Assembly (NCBI GenBank): GCA_047624005.1
Contig: JBLHPE010000007.1
Location: 9,760-73,759, forward strand
Source of the DNA: Ascidiaceihabitans sp047624005
GTDB lineage: Bacteria > Pseudomonadota > Alphaproteobacteria > Rhodobacterales > Rhodobacteraceae
Direction of reading: 5' to 3'
Length of the DNA: 64,000 nt
This document shows, piece after piece, positions 1-9,014 of this stretch. Position 1 is the first letter of the stretch, and the number at the start of each line of letters is the position of its first letter. A model generated the notes under the pieces. That model was not told the origin of the DNA and did not search any database. It was given only the letters and a program-made list of their open reading frames with translations. Both the position numbers and the translations under genes were made by a program.

Positions 1-1
1 C

Positions 2-1492
2 GCAACTATGACCCACGCAGAAAAGCTGGAAATCGCAGGGTTGCTGGACGAAATGGGCGTCGATATTATCGAAGCCGGATTTCCGATAGCATCTGAGGGC
101 GACTTCAACGCCGTTGCCGCGATTGCCAAAAACAGCGTAAACTCAGTAATCTGCGGACTAGCACGCGCCCAAATCGGTGACATTGACCGGTGTTGGGAAG
201 CTGTAAAACACGCCAGGCAGCCACGCATTCACACCTTCATCGGTACATCACCTTTGCACCGCGCAATCCCAAATCTGACCAAAGACGAGATGGCAATTCG
301 GATCGAACAAACCGTCAGCCACGCCCGCAATCTTTGCGACAACGTGCAGTGGTCACCAATGGATGCCACACGTACAGAATTTGATTATCTTTGCCGCACC
401 GTCGAAATCGCAATCAAAGCAGGCGCTACGACAATCAACATCCCCGATACGGTTGGCTACACAGCACCACGTGAAAGCGCCCAATTGATCCGTGACTTGC
501 TGGAACATGTGCCCGGTGCTGACAATATCGTCTTCGCCACGCACTGTCACAACGACCTTGGTATGGCGACAGCCAACAGCTTGGCGGCGGTTGAAGCGGG
601 TGCACGCCAGATCGAATGCACCATCAACGGGCTTGGTGAACGCGCTGGTAACACGGCACTTGAAGAGGTCGTGATGGCCATGAAAGTGCGTAATGACATC
701 ATGCCTTATCAAACTGGAATCGACACGACCAAATTGATGAACATTTCACGGCGCGTGGCAACAGTCGCGGGCTTCCCAGTACAATTCAATAAAGCAATCG
801 TCGGTAAAAACGCGTTCGCGCACGAATCTGGCATCCACCAAGACGGTATGCTGAAAAATGCTGAGACGTTTGAGATCATGCGCCCCGAAGACGTCGGTCT
901 TGCAGGGACGTCTTTGCCACTTGGCAAACACTCGGGCCGTGCAGCGTTGCGTGCTAAATTGGAAGAATTGGGTTTTGAGTTGGGCGACAACCAACTTAAG
1001 GACGTGTTTGTGCGTTTCAAAGAACTGGCTGATCGTAAAAAAGAGGTCTTTGACGATGATCTGGTCGCGTTGATGCGGACCTCGGATGATCCCGAAAATG
1101 ATCGCCTGAAAATCCTATCTTTGCGTGTTCAATGCGGGACCGAGGGGCCACAGCAGGCAGACCTAAAGCTGGAAATCGATGGCGCGGAACACACTGCCAC
1201 CGAAACTGGCGACGGACCTGTTGACGCGACATTCAACGCAATCAAAGCGTTGGTCGAACACGATGCGCGGCTGCAACTTTACCAAGTGCATGCGGTGACC
1301 GAAGGCACAGATGCACAGGCAACGGTGACTGTGCGCTTGGAAGAAGCCGGACGTATCGTAACAGGTGAATCGGCAGATACCGACACAGTCGTGGCATCAG
1401 CCAAAGCTTACGTTCACGCGCTGAACCGTTTGCTGGTACGACGCGAAAAGTCAGGCAAAGACACGCCTGAAATCAACTACAAAGACGCCTAG
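2..1492 (+). CDS. leuA: 2-isopropylmalate synthase, 5'-truncated by window edge
   Basis: First committed step of leucine synthesis: condensation of acetyl-CoA with 2-oxoisovalerate. The frame is open to the window edge and begins Ala-Thr-Met-Thr-His-Ala-Glu-Lys, which in LeuA lies just after the DGEQSPGA segment. The true start is therefore about 25 codons upstream, and the internal ATG at 8 is not the start. The catalytic TIM barrel shows the metal-binding HCHNDLGMA motif near visible residue 185 and NGLGERAGN about 25 residues later. The last ~115 residues match the C-terminal leucine-binding regulatory domain. Ends in TAG, followed seven bases later by a terminator hairpin. Identity is secure. 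Confidence 0.96.
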   Translation, partial: ATMTHAEKLEIAGLLDEMGVDIIEAGFPIASEGDFNAVAAIAKNSVNSVICGLARAQIGDIDRCWEAVKHARQPRIHTFIGTSPLHRAIPNLTKDEMAIRIEQTVSHARNLCDNVQWSPMDATRTEFDYLCRTVEIAIKAGATTINIPDTVGYTAPRESAQLIRDLLEHVPGADNIVFATHCHNDLGMATANSLAAVEAGARQIECTINGLGERAGNTALEEVVMAMKVRNDIMPYQTGIDTTKLMNISRRVATVAGFPVQFNKAIVGKNAFAHESGIHQDGMLKNAETFEIMRPEDVGLAGTSLPLGKHSGRAALRAKLEELGFELGDNQLKDVFVRFKELADRKKEVFDDDLVALMRTSDDPENDRLKILSLRVQCGTEGPQQADLKLEIDGAEHTATETGDGPVDATFNAIKALVEHDARLQLYQVHAVTEGTDAQATVTVRLEEAGRIVTGESADTDTVVASAKAYVHALNRLLVRREKSGKDTPEINYKDA

Positions 1493-1498
1493 GACATT

Positions 1499-1530
1499 GG
1501 TGCGCCATCGGCGCACCTTACCTCATCCTT
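1499..1530 (+). terminator. leuA terminator hairpin
   Basis: Perfect 8-bp stem (GGTGCGCC at 1499-1506, GGCGCACC at 1510-1517) with a 3-base loop, followed by a pyrimidine-rich tail ending CTTCTTTT. It starts seven bases after the leuA stop codon, as expected for intrinsic termination of leuA. Confidence 0.75.
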
Positions 1531-1544
1531 CTTTTGGCCAAAAA

Positions 1545-1573
1545 TATCCCGGAGTCTGAGGCAGCGCCTCAGT
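1545..1573 (-). terminator. terminator hairpin of the VOC gene
   Basis: Inverted repeat CTGAGGC (1556-1562) / GCCTCAG (1566-1572) with a 3-base loop, nine bases beyond the stop codon of the minus-strand VOC gene. On the minus strand it runs into a T-rich stretch (ATATTTTTGG). With the leuA hairpin it forms a back-to-back terminator pair between convergent genes. Confidence 0.6.
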
Positions 1574-1581
1574 CCCAATTC

Positions 1582-2163
1582 CTAATAGGGATCCCGCGCC
1601 TCACGATCTATTGACAAAGACCCTTGCGAACGCCCTACAATCAGTTCCACCGCATCTGCCAAATGCGCCTCACCAATAGCCATGTCACCTGCGGCAACAC
1701 GCAATTTATGGGCTTCCAGCAATACTTCGGCGTGTGACGAACCACGCGGCGGAATGAACTTGTAACAGGCCAGTTCAATCAACTGCCCAAGTGGGTCTTT
1801 GAAGTAAACAGAATCCATAAATCCACGATCCTTAACGCCAGAATGGCCAATCCCACGCGCATCCAACCGCTTTGGGACCTGCGAAAACATCGCGCGATCC
1901 ACCTCAAATGCCAAATGATGGACGCAACCAGGTTCAGTCGGCGTGCGGGTGTGATCCCCTTTGCGCCCCTCATTGGTAAAAACCGTGATCAACCGCCCAT
2001 CACCTGGGTCAAAATACAAATGTCCTTCATCAGGATCATCCAGGTTCGGTTGATCAAAGATAAACGGCATCCCCAGAAGCCCCTCCCAGAAATCTATCGA
2101 AGTCTGGCGATCCGCCCCGGTTAAGGTAATATGATGTACGCCCAAAACTTGAATTTTACGCAT
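1582..2163 (-). CDS. VOC (glyoxalase/dioxygenase fold) family protein
   Basis: Protein of 193 residues with vicinal-oxygen-chelate features: N-terminal VLGVHHITLTGAD, a central CVHHLAFEVD and a C-terminal YFKDPLGQLIELACY. The His residues and final Glu fit the 2-His-1-carboxylate metal site of the fold. The family includes extradiol dioxygenases, glyoxalases and ring-cleaving enzymes; the substrate cannot be read from sequence. The start is the ATG at 2163, where a GGGGAG ribosome binding site lies just upstream. The longer open frame lacks such a site. Divergent from mreB, convergent with leuA. Confidence 0.8.
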   Translation of the reverse strand: MRKIQVLGVHHITLTGADRQTSIDFWEGLLGMPFIFDQPNLDDPDEGHLYFDPGDGRLITVFTNEGRKGDHTRTPTEPGCVHHLAFEVDRAMFSQVPKRLDARGIGHSGVKDRGFMDSVYFKDPLGQLIELACYKFIPPRGSSHAEVLLEAHKLRVAAGDMAIGEAHLADAVELIVGRSQGSLSIDREARDPY

Positions 2164-2375
2164 TTTGATCTCCCCAATCCATGCGTAAAATTCTAACAGG
2201 CGCAGCCTACAAACGGAATGACGCAAATTCAGCCCGAAATGCGCGGATTGCTGCCTCAACTGACCGGCTTTCCCCCTTTCACCCAAAGGGCCATCCGCCT
2301 ATAAGCGCACTGGCCCACATGTTTCGACTCGCAGGGCAGCACAAAGCATCGCGCGTTTTTCTACAAGGCCTACAC

Positions 2376-3422
2376 ATGTCAATTTTCGATAAACTTGGTG
2401 GTCTCTTTTCGTCAGATATGGCGATTGACCTCGGCACTGCCAACACCCTCATTTACGTCAAAGGCAAAGGCGTTGTTCTGTCTGAGCCGTCGGTCGTCGC
2501 CTACCATATCAAGGATGGTGTGAAAAAAGTGCTGGCCGTGGGCGAAGACGCCAAACTTATGTTGGGACGCACACCAGGATCTATCGAAGCGATCCGCCCA
2601 ATGCGTGAAGGCGTCATTGCTGATTTTGACACTGCCGAAGAGATGATCAAACACTTCATCCGTAAAGTGCACAAACGCTCTACGTTCTCCAAACCCAAAA
2701 TCATTGTTTGCGTCCCACATGGCGCGACACCCGTTGAAAAACGCGCCATTCGCCAATCGGTTCTGTCTGCTGGTGCACGTCGCGCTGGCCTAATCGCTGA
2801 ACCGATTGCCGCGGCAATTGGCGCGGGCATGCCCATCACTGATCCAACAGGAAACATGGTTGTCGACATCGGTGGTGGTACGACCGAAGTTGCCGTCCTT
2901 TCGCTTGGCGACATCGTTTACGCCCGTTCCGTACGCGTCGGTGGTGACCGCATGGACGAGGCAATCATTAGCTATCTACGTCGTCAGCAAAACCTGTTGG
3001 TTGGTGAAACAACAGCCGAACGCATCAAAACATCTATCGGCACGGCCCGTATGCCTGACGATGGGCGTGGAACATCCATGCAAGTGCGTGGTCGCGATCT
3101 GCTGAATGGTATCCCGAAAGAGATCGAAATAACCCAAGCACAGATTGCCGAAGCCCTCGCCGAACCTGTGCAACAAATCTGCGAAGCGGTTATGACTGCG
3201 CTTGAAACCACACCACCAGACCTTGCAGCCGATATTGTTGATCGTGGTGTGATGTTGACAGGTGGCGGCGCGTTGCTTGGTGATCTTGATCTGGCCTTGC
3301 GTGAGCAAACCGGCCTTGCTGTCTCCATCGCGGATGAGCCGCTGAACTGTGTGGCTTTGGGCACGGGCAAAGCGCTAGAATACGAAAAGCAACTGCGTCA
3401 CGCGATTGATTACGATAGCTAA
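2376..3422 (+). CDS. mreB: rod shape-determining protein MreB
   Basis: Actin-like ATPase of 348 residues that polymerises under the inner membrane and steers lateral peptidoglycan synthesis. Visible actin-fold motifs: phosphate-1 (MAIDLGTANT, about residues 14-23), phosphate-2 (VDIGGGTTEVAV, about 161-172) and the adenosine motif (LTGGGALLGDL, about 293-303). The start is the ATG at 2376 (MSIFDKLGG, the usual family N-terminus); the 65 upstream codons of open frame are not family-like. First gene of the mreB-mreC-mreD-mrdA-rodA set, separated from mreC by 100 bases. Confidence 0.97.
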   Translation: MSIFDKLGGLFSSDMAIDLGTANTLIYVKGKGVVLSEPSVVAYHIKDGVKKVLAVGEDAKLMLGRTPGSIEAIRPMREGVIADFDTAEEMIKHFIRKVHKRSTFSKPKIIVCVPHGATPVEKRAIRQSVLSAGARRAGLIAEPIAAAIGAGMPITDPTGNMVVDIGGGTTEVAVLSLGDIVYARSVRVGGDRMDEAIISYLRRQQNLLVGETTAERIKTSIGTARMPDDGRGTSMQVRGRDLLNGIPKEIEITQAQIAEALAEPVQQICEAVMTALETTPPDLAADIVDRGVMLTGGGALLGDLDLALREQTGLAVSIADEPLNCVALGTGKALEYEKQLRHAIDYDS

Positions 3423-3522
3423 GACAGGCGCTTTCAAAACCTCAGACGCTTGCCACAGCCTTCTAAATCTTGGACACTCCAAGCTGAAACAGAACGGTTG
3501 AACAACGCAGGACAAATCAGCC

Positions 3523-4419
3523 TTGGCCAACAACCCATCAAACAGTCAAGATTATACTGGCCCGCTGCGCCGGTTGCTTCTGGTTGTCGTGTCGTTGGTT
3601 TTGATCGCAATCTTTCTGGTTTGGCGGATCGACAGCCCACGGGTTGAACGGTTTCGCGCCCAAGTGACAGACCGCATCGTTCCTAATTTCGACTGGGCGA
3701 TGGCGCCTGTCACGGGTACCATCAACCTATTCCGAGATTACCAAAGCTATCAACGCATAGCGGAACAGAACCAAGAACTGCGGCGCGAGTTGCGAAAAAT
3801 GCAATCTTGGAAAGAAGCGGCTCTCCAGCTTGAGCAAGAAAACGCACGGCTGCTGGACTTGAACAAAGTGCGACTTGATCCCCGTCTGACGTTCATTACA
3901 GGTGTAGTTTTGGCCGACAGCGGCTCCCCTTTTCGTCAATCTGTATTGCTGAATGTTGGGGCACGCGATGGTTTGGTTGACGGTTGGGCGACTATGGACG
4001 GGATCGGATTGGTTGGACGGATCTCGGGTGTGGCGAAAAACACCAGCCGTGTGATCCTGTTGACGGACGCCTCCAGCCGCATCCCCGCCGTTATCCAACC
4101 TTCTGGCCAGCGCGCTATCATTGCAGGCGACAACTCTGCAGCGCCACCGCTTGATTTTATCGAAAGCCCCGATCTTGTGCGGCCCGGTGATCGGGTTGTC
4201 AGCTCTGGTGATGGCGGGGTTTTCCCAGCAGGTTTGGTCATCGGGCAAGTGGCCGCAGATCCAGGCGGACGCCTACGTGTACGGCTTGCCGCGGATTATG
4301 AACGCCTTAAGTTTCTTCGCGTTTTGCGCAGCTATACGACAGAACCCGTCACTGATGCCGCACATGTGCTTGCACCAGATTTGGCCTCCAATGACACTGG
4401 GGTAACGACGGATGAATGA
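3523..4419 (+). CDS. mreC: rod shape-determining protein MreC
   Basis: Bitopic inner-membrane protein of 298 residues whose periplasmic part bridges MreB-MreD and PBP2. Visible: a short cytoplasmic N-terminus, one membrane segment at about residues 18-35, a coiled coil at about 75-112 rich in Glu, Gln and Arg, then the beta-barrel domain. The start is TTG at 3523 preceded by GCAGGAC; no in-frame ATG exists before the membrane segment. It overlaps mreD by 8 bases, implying coupled translation. Confidence 0.93.
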   Translation: MANNPSNSQDYTGPLRRLLLVVVSLVLIAIFLVWRIDSPRVERFRAQVTDRIVPNFDWAMAPVTGTINLFRDYQSYQRIAEQNQELRRELRKMQSWKEAALQLEQENARLLDLNKVRLDPRLTFITGVVLADSGSPFRQSVLLNVGARDGLVDGWATMDGIGLVGRISGVAKNTSRVILLTDASSRIPAVIQPSGQRAIIAGDNSAAPPLDFIESPDLVRPGDRVVSSGDGGVFPAGLVIGQVAADPGGRLRVRLAADYERLKFLRVLRSYTTEPVTDAAHVLAPDLASNDTGVTTDE

Positions 4420-4951
4420 ATACCAGACATCACGCGTTTGGTTCATGCGCACCTGTTTTATCCTGCTCGCATTGGTCGCGCTGTTCATGCATCTTTTGCC
4501 TCTCAGCACGCTCCCAAGCGCGTGGGCAATGCCAGACCTATTGGTAGGATTTGCACTTGCTTGGTCCGTGCGCAGGCCAGACTATGTGCCCGTATTGCTA
4601 CTCGCCATCATATTGCTCCTGTCCGACCTATTGTTACAAAGACCACCGGGCCTTTGGGCCCTTCTGATTCTGCTGTGCTGTGAAAATCTAAAACTACGTG
4701 CGTACAGCTTGAGGGCCGCGAACTTTGCTGTTGAATGGGCAACAGTAGCGGCTTTGATCTTTGGTGCTATGCTGGGATACCGGGTGATACTGGCCGTATT
4801 GCTTGTCGAACGACCAAGCTTGGGTTTGCATCTTATCGAAACAACGATGACGATCCTTAGCTATCCTTTTATTGTCTTCATCACCCACGCCTTCATGGGG
4901 GTACGCAAAACGATCCCCGGTGATCTTGATGCACCTCGAGGACGACTATGA
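4412..4951 (+). CDS. mreD: rod shape-determining protein MreD
   Basis: Polytopic inner-membrane protein of 179 residues with about five or six hydrophobic segments and a short polar C-terminus. It partners MreC in the elongasome. Sequence conservation in this family is low, so the call rests mainly on hydropathy, length and its position between mreC and mrdA. The start overlaps the mreC end by 8 bases, and its stop shares an ATGA with mrdA. Confidence 0.9.
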   Translation: MNEYQTSRVWFMRTCFILLALVALFMHLLPLSTLPSAWAMPDLLVGFALAWSVRRPDYVPVLLLAIILLLSDLLLQRPPGLWALLILLCCENLKLRAYSLRAANFAVEWATVAALIFGAMLGYRVILAVLLVERPSLGLHLIETTMTILSYPFIVFITHAFMGVRKTIPGDLDAPRGRL

Positions 4952-6891
4952 AACGTAATCGCGCAGATCATGAGGCCAATCACCGCTTGCTGTCGCGCCG
5001 CGCCCTTGTTTTGGGTGGGATGCAATTTGCTTTGATCGGGGGACTTGCTGCTCGCATGCGCCATCTTCAGGTCAACGAAGCGGATCAGTTTCGCACTTTG
5101 GCAGAAGAAAACCGGATCAAGTTTAAACTGATCGCGCCCGCACGTGGCGAAGTTTTTGACCGCAACGGCGTTCAACTGGCCCAAAACATTCCGACCTATC
5201 AGATTAAGATGGTGCGGGAGGACGCGCGTGATGTTGAAGCTGTCATTGCTGAACTTCGCAAAATCATCGACCTTGATGAAGAGACCCTTGCCCGCGCAAT
5301 GGCCGAAATGAAACGCAGCGCACCGTTTTACCCTGTCACTGTCGCCGATGATGTGAACTGGGAAGACATCAGCCGCGTGTCCGTCAACGCGCCCGCCCTG
5401 CCCGGTGTCACACCCGAAGTGGGATTGTCACGGGTCTATCCGCTAGGTTCTGATTTCGCCCATATTCTAGGTTACGTTGGCCCCGTCAGTGACTACGACC
5501 TTGACCGAATTGAGGATCCCGATCCGCTGTTGCGTATCCCGCGCTTTCAGATCGGCAAAGTCGGAGTTGAGGCCAAGGAAGAGGCACGCTTACGTGGCGC
5601 AGCAGGCAATAAACAAGTCGAAGTAAACGCAGCAGGGCGCGAAATGCGCGAATTGGGCCGTCGCGAAGGGCGACCAGGCGCTGACATCCAATTGACCATC
5701 GATTCCAAGCTGCAAAACTACCTTCAGGCACGGCTTGGCAACGAAAGTGCCAGCGCCGTTGTCATAGATTGCGAAACCGGTGACTTGGTCGCAATTGGCT
5801 CTGCTCCAACCTATGATCCGAACTTATTTGTCTCGGGCATTTCTGTGGCAGATTATGCATCACTGACGGAAAACAAGTACCGCCCGCTTGCCTCCAAAGC
5901 GGTGCAAGGCACATACCCACCGGGTTCAACGTTCAAGATGATAACGGCAATGGCTGCGCTTGAAGACGGGTTGATTGGCCCAAATGACACGGTGCGCTGC
6001 AATGGCTACCTTGAAGTGGCGGATCGTAAATTTCACTGCTGGAAGCGATCCGGTCACGGCAGTGTTGACCTGAAAGATTCCCTTAAACGCAGCTGCGACG
6101 TTTATTATTACGATCTAGCCCTCAAGGTTGGGATCGAAAAGATTTCAGCGATGGCAAACATCTTTGGACTTGGCATCCGACACAACATCGAAATGTCCGC
6201 TGTTGCACGGGGCTTGACCCCGACCAAAGCCTGGAAAAAGCGGATTTATGACAAAGACTGGGTCATCGGCGACACGGTCAACGCCTCAATCGGACAAGGG
6301 GACATGTTGGCATCGCCGCTTCAACTGGCTGTTATGACTGCACGTCTGGCCACAGGACGCGAAGTGACGCCAAGATTGGTGAAATCGGTGGACGGCGTCG
6401 AACAAGCCTCGGGTGCGGGCGCGCCTCTTAAAGTGGACCAAGATAACCTAAAAAAGATGCGCCAAGCCATGTTTGCTGTGGTCAATGACCGCGGGGGTAC
6501 CGGATTTGGCAGTCGCATCACAGCGGACGACATGCTGATGGCGGGCAAAACCGGCACCAGCCAAGTGCGCAACATTTCCGCCGCCGAACGGCGCAGTGGT
6601 GTTGTGCGCAACGAAGACTTGCCATGGGAACGACGCGACCATGCGCTGTTCGTAGATTTCGCACCCGCTGACAATCCCAAATACGCGGTCGCCGTGATCG
6701 TTGAACATGGCGGTGGCGGGTCAAAAGCTGCAGCGCCCATTGCGCGCGACATCACACTACAAGCCCTTTATGGCGGCAAACCCCCGCTTGCGGCCTATCC
6801 CTCAAAGGACCGTGGCCGTATCAATGGCCAACAAAAACGGCTCGAAAAAGTGCGCCCTACGGCCGCCATCGATGGCAAAGACCGCGCATGA
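4948..6891 (+). CDS. mrdA: penicillin-binding protein 2 (peptidoglycan transpeptidase)
   Basis: Class B PBP of 647 residues that cross-links peptidoglycan for cell elongation, working with the RodA polymerase. Membrane anchor at about residues 14-35, then the pedestal/dimerisation domain and the transpeptidase domain. Active-site motifs are all present: S327-T-F-K330 (acylated Ser), S382-C-D384 (the SxD form usual for PBP2) and K534-T-G-T537. Starts within the mreD stop (ATGA) and ends within the rodA start (ATGA), so the three are translationally coupled. Confidence 0.97.
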   Translation: MKRNRADHEANHRLLSRRALVLGGMQFALIGGLAARMRHLQVNEADQFRTLAEENRIKFKLIAPARGEVFDRNGVQLAQNIPTYQIKMVREDARDVEAVIAELRKIIDLDEETLARAMAEMKRSAPFYPVTVADDVNWEDISRVSVNAPALPGVTPEVGLSRVYPLGSDFAHILGYVGPVSDYDLDRIEDPDPLLRIPRFQIGKVGVEAKEEARLRGAAGNKQVEVNAAGREMRELGRREGRPGADIQLTIDSKLQNYLQARLGNESASAVVIDCETGDLVAIGSAPTYDPNLFVSGISVADYASLTENKYRPLASKAVQGTYPPGSTFKMITAMAALEDGLIGPNDTVRCNGYLEVADRKFHCWKRSGHGSVDLKDSLKRSCDVYYYDLALKVGIEKISAMANIFGLGIRHNIEMSAVARGLTPTKAWKKRIYDKDWVIGDTVNASIGQGDMLASPLQLAVMTARLATGREVTPRLVKSVDGVEQASGAGAPLKVDQDNLKKMRQAMFAVVNDRGGTGFGSRITADDMLMAGKTGTSQVRNISAAERRSGVVRNEDLPWERRDHALFVDFAPADNPKYAVAVIVEHGGGGSKAAAPIARDITLQALYGGKPPLAAYPSKDRGRINGQQKRLEKVRPTAAIDGKDRA

Positions 6892-8027
6892 GCTATCTTG
6901 AATACACCGTCAAATCGACGCCCACAGGGATGCGCAAAATCCTGTTCCTAAATTGGCCCTTAATCCTGCTGCTTAGTTCCGTCGCAGGTGTTGGTTTTTT
7001 GATGCTTTATTCGGTTGCGGGAGGCAGCTTCGCCCCGTGGGCAGAGCCGCAAATGAAACGCTTCGCTGTTGGACTAGTTTTGATGGTGTTTGTCGGAATG
7101 GTCCCGATCTGGTTTTGGCGCAGTATCGCTGGCTTCAGTTACGGTGTGACTGTCATCCTACTTATCGGGGTTGATCTTTTTGGTGCCGAGGGCAAAGGTG
7201 CTCAGCGTTGGATCGATCTTGGCTTCATCCGACTACAACCATCAGAGTTAATGAAAATCACCCTCGTGATGTTCCTTGCCGCTTACTACGATTGGCTGCC
7301 TTCAAAGAAAAAATCCCGACCCATTTGGGTGCTTATCCCTATCGTAATGATCCTATTCCCAACCGCTTTGGTTCTTAAGCAACCCGACCTTGGGACGTCC
7401 CTATTGCTCGTCATGGCAGGTGGTGGTTTAATGTTTCTTGCAGGCGTGCATTGGGCCTATTTCGCGGCCGTTATGGCATCAGGTATTGGGATGATCGTCG
7501 CTGTCTTCCAAAGCCGTGGCGCGACCTGGCAATTGCTGAACAACTACCAATACCGCCGGATCGACACCTTCCTTGATCCCAGCGCCGACCCATTGGGTGC
7601 GGGCTACCATATCACCCAATCCAAGATCGCCCTTGGATCAGGGGGCTGGACCGGACGTGGGTTCATGCAGGGCCCACAAAGCAGGTTGAACTTCCTACCC
7701 GAGAAACACACCGACTTTATCTTTACAACATTGGCCGAGGAATTTGGCTTTGTTGGCGGGATCTCGTTGCTCGCAATTTACTTACTCATAATCTTCTTTT
7801 GCGTGGCCTCTGCTTTGGCCAATCGTGATAGGTTTTCGTCCCTGTTGATCCTTGGGATCGCGTTGAATTTTTTCCTCTTTTTCTCTGTGAATATGGCAAT
7901 GGTAATGGGGCTTATCCCCGTCGTTGGCGTACCACTTCCACTGGTCAGCTACGGCGGGTCCGCTATGCTCGTCCTTATGATCGCTTTTGGACTGGTGCAA
8001 AGCGCCCATGTCCACAGACCAAGGTAG
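6888..8027 (+). CDS. rodA: SEDS peptidoglycan glycosyltransferase RodA
   Basis: Polytopic SEDS-family protein of 379 residues, about ten membrane segments, that polymerises lipid II into glycan strands with PBP2. Characteristic segments: GAQRWIDLGFIRLQPSE (about residues 103-119), KQPDLGTS, the periplasmic LPEKHTDFIFTTLAEEFG and the C-terminal PLPLVSYGGSAM. Overlaps mrdA by 4 bases and ends ten bases before the next gene. RodA rather than FtsW because of its pairing with mrdA and mreBCD. Confidence 0.96.
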   Translation: MSYLEYTVKSTPTGMRKILFLNWPLILLLSSVAGVGFLMLYSVAGGSFAPWAEPQMKRFAVGLVLMVFVGMVPIWFWRSIAGFSYGVTVILLIGVDLFGAEGKGAQRWIDLGFIRLQPSELMKITLVMFLAAYYDWLPSKKKSRPIWVLIPIVMILFPTALVLKQPDLGTSLLLVMAGGGLMFLAGVHWAYFAAVMASGIGMIVAVFQSRGATWQLLNNYQYRRIDTFLDPSADPLGAGYHITQSKIALGSGGWTGRGFMQGPQSRLNFLPEKHTDFIFTTLAEEFGFVGGISLLAIYLLIIFFCVASALANRDRFSSLLILGIALNFFLFFSVNMAMVMGLIPVVGVPLPLVSYGGSAMLVLMIAFGLVQSAHVHRPR

Positions 8028-8036
8028 TTTCCAACC

Positions 8037-8969
8037 ATGACACTTAACGTCTTATTCGCAGGCAAAGAAGAGCGCTGGCCGCACTATGAAGGCCCCTTGA
8101 ATGAAGCGATCAGCGCCCTTGGGATTGATGCGCATTTGGCGACAGACATCGCACCAGAGTTGGTTGATTACATCGTCTACGCCCCGAATTCTGATCTTAA
8201 GGATTTCACGCCGTACACACGGGCCAAGGCGGTGCTAAACTTGTGGGCTGGAGTAGAAGCGATAGTGGGGAACAAAACCCTAAACATACCGCTCACACGT
8301 ATGGTCGATACCGGTTTAACCCAAGGGATGGTCGAATGGGTTTGCGGACACACAATGCGCCACCATCTTGGCATAGATCAACACATCATCAACCCATCCA
8401 ATCAATGGGCTCCCAGCCCACCACCACTTGCATGGGACCGCTCCGTAGTCGTGTTCGGCATGGGGGAACTTGGCAGCGCTTGCGCAACCGTGCTTGCGAA
8501 ATTCGGGTTCAACGTAACGGGATGGAGTCGTTCAGAGAAATCTATTGGTCGGGTTACATCCTTGCATGGTCCTGACGGGCTAAAGGCTGCATTGGCAAAA
8601 GCAGAAATCGCAATCCTGTTGCTGCCTGACACCCCGGCGACGAACAACACATTTGATGCAGATGCACTTGCGTTGATGCCTAAAGGTGCGGTCATAATCA
8701 ATCCTGGTCGCGGACCATTGATCGACGATGACGCTTTGTTGGCCTCACTTGACGCGGGCCATATCGGACACGCTACTCTCGACACGTTCCGCGTTGAACC
8801 ACTCCCAGAAAACCACCCATATTGGGCCCATCCAAAGGTCACGGTCACGCCACACGTCGCAGCGGAAACAAGACCCAAGTATTCCAGCCTGACAATTGCT
8901 GAAAACATCCGGCGCGGCGAAGCAGGGGAACCGTTCCTACACCTCGTTGATCGAAGCGTAGGATACTAA
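8037..8969 (+). CDS. ghrA: glyoxylate/hydroxypyruvate reductase A-type 2-hydroxyacid dehydrogenase
   Basis: D-isomer-specific 2-hydroxyacid dehydrogenase of 310 residues, probably reducing glyoxylate and hydroxypyruvate with NAD(P)H. The Rossmann motif VFGMGELGSA is near residues 139-148. The catalytic triad is visible as Arg in INPGRGPLIDDD, Glu in TFRVEPLPE and His in VTPHVAAET. A Trp-rich region around WSRS after the second strand fits the GhrA subgroup. It follows rodA by nine bases and may be co-transcribed, though functionally unrelated. The exact 2-keto acid substrate is inferred. Confidence 0.85.
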   Translation: MTLNVLFAGKEERWPHYEGPLNEAISALGIDAHLATDIAPELVDYIVYAPNSDLKDFTPYTRAKAVLNLWAGVEAIVGNKTLNIPLTRMVDTGLTQGMVEWVCGHTMRHHLGIDQHIINPSNQWAPSPPPLAWDRSVVVFGMGELGSACATVLAKFGFNVTGWSRSEKSIGRVTSLHGPDGLKAALAKAEIAILLLPDTPATNNTFDADALALMPKGAVIINPGRGPLIDDDALLASLDAGHIGHATLDTFRVEPLPENHPYWAHPKVTVTPHVAAETRPKYSSLTIAENIRRGEAGEPFLHLVDRSVGY

Positions 8970-8981
8970 CTTTTTGAAATT

Positions 8982-9008
8982 GCGGTCAGGGGCAGCACCC
9001 CCGACCGC
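8982..9008. terminator. GC-rich hairpin between convergent genes
   Basis: Imperfect inverted repeat: GCGGTC (8982-8987) with GACCGC (9003-9008), then GGGG (8989-8992) with CCCC (8998-9001), one internal mismatch and a CAGCA loop. It lies between the 3' ends of the ghrA-type gene and the M3 peptidase gene. Neither side has a long T run, so termination efficiency is uncertain. Confidence 0.5.
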
Positions 9009-9014
9009 CCCTTA

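Noticed and set aside
2181..2375. N-terminal extension of mreB
   Set aside because: Open frame only; the family N-terminus starts at 2376 and the extension overlaps the divergent gene control region.
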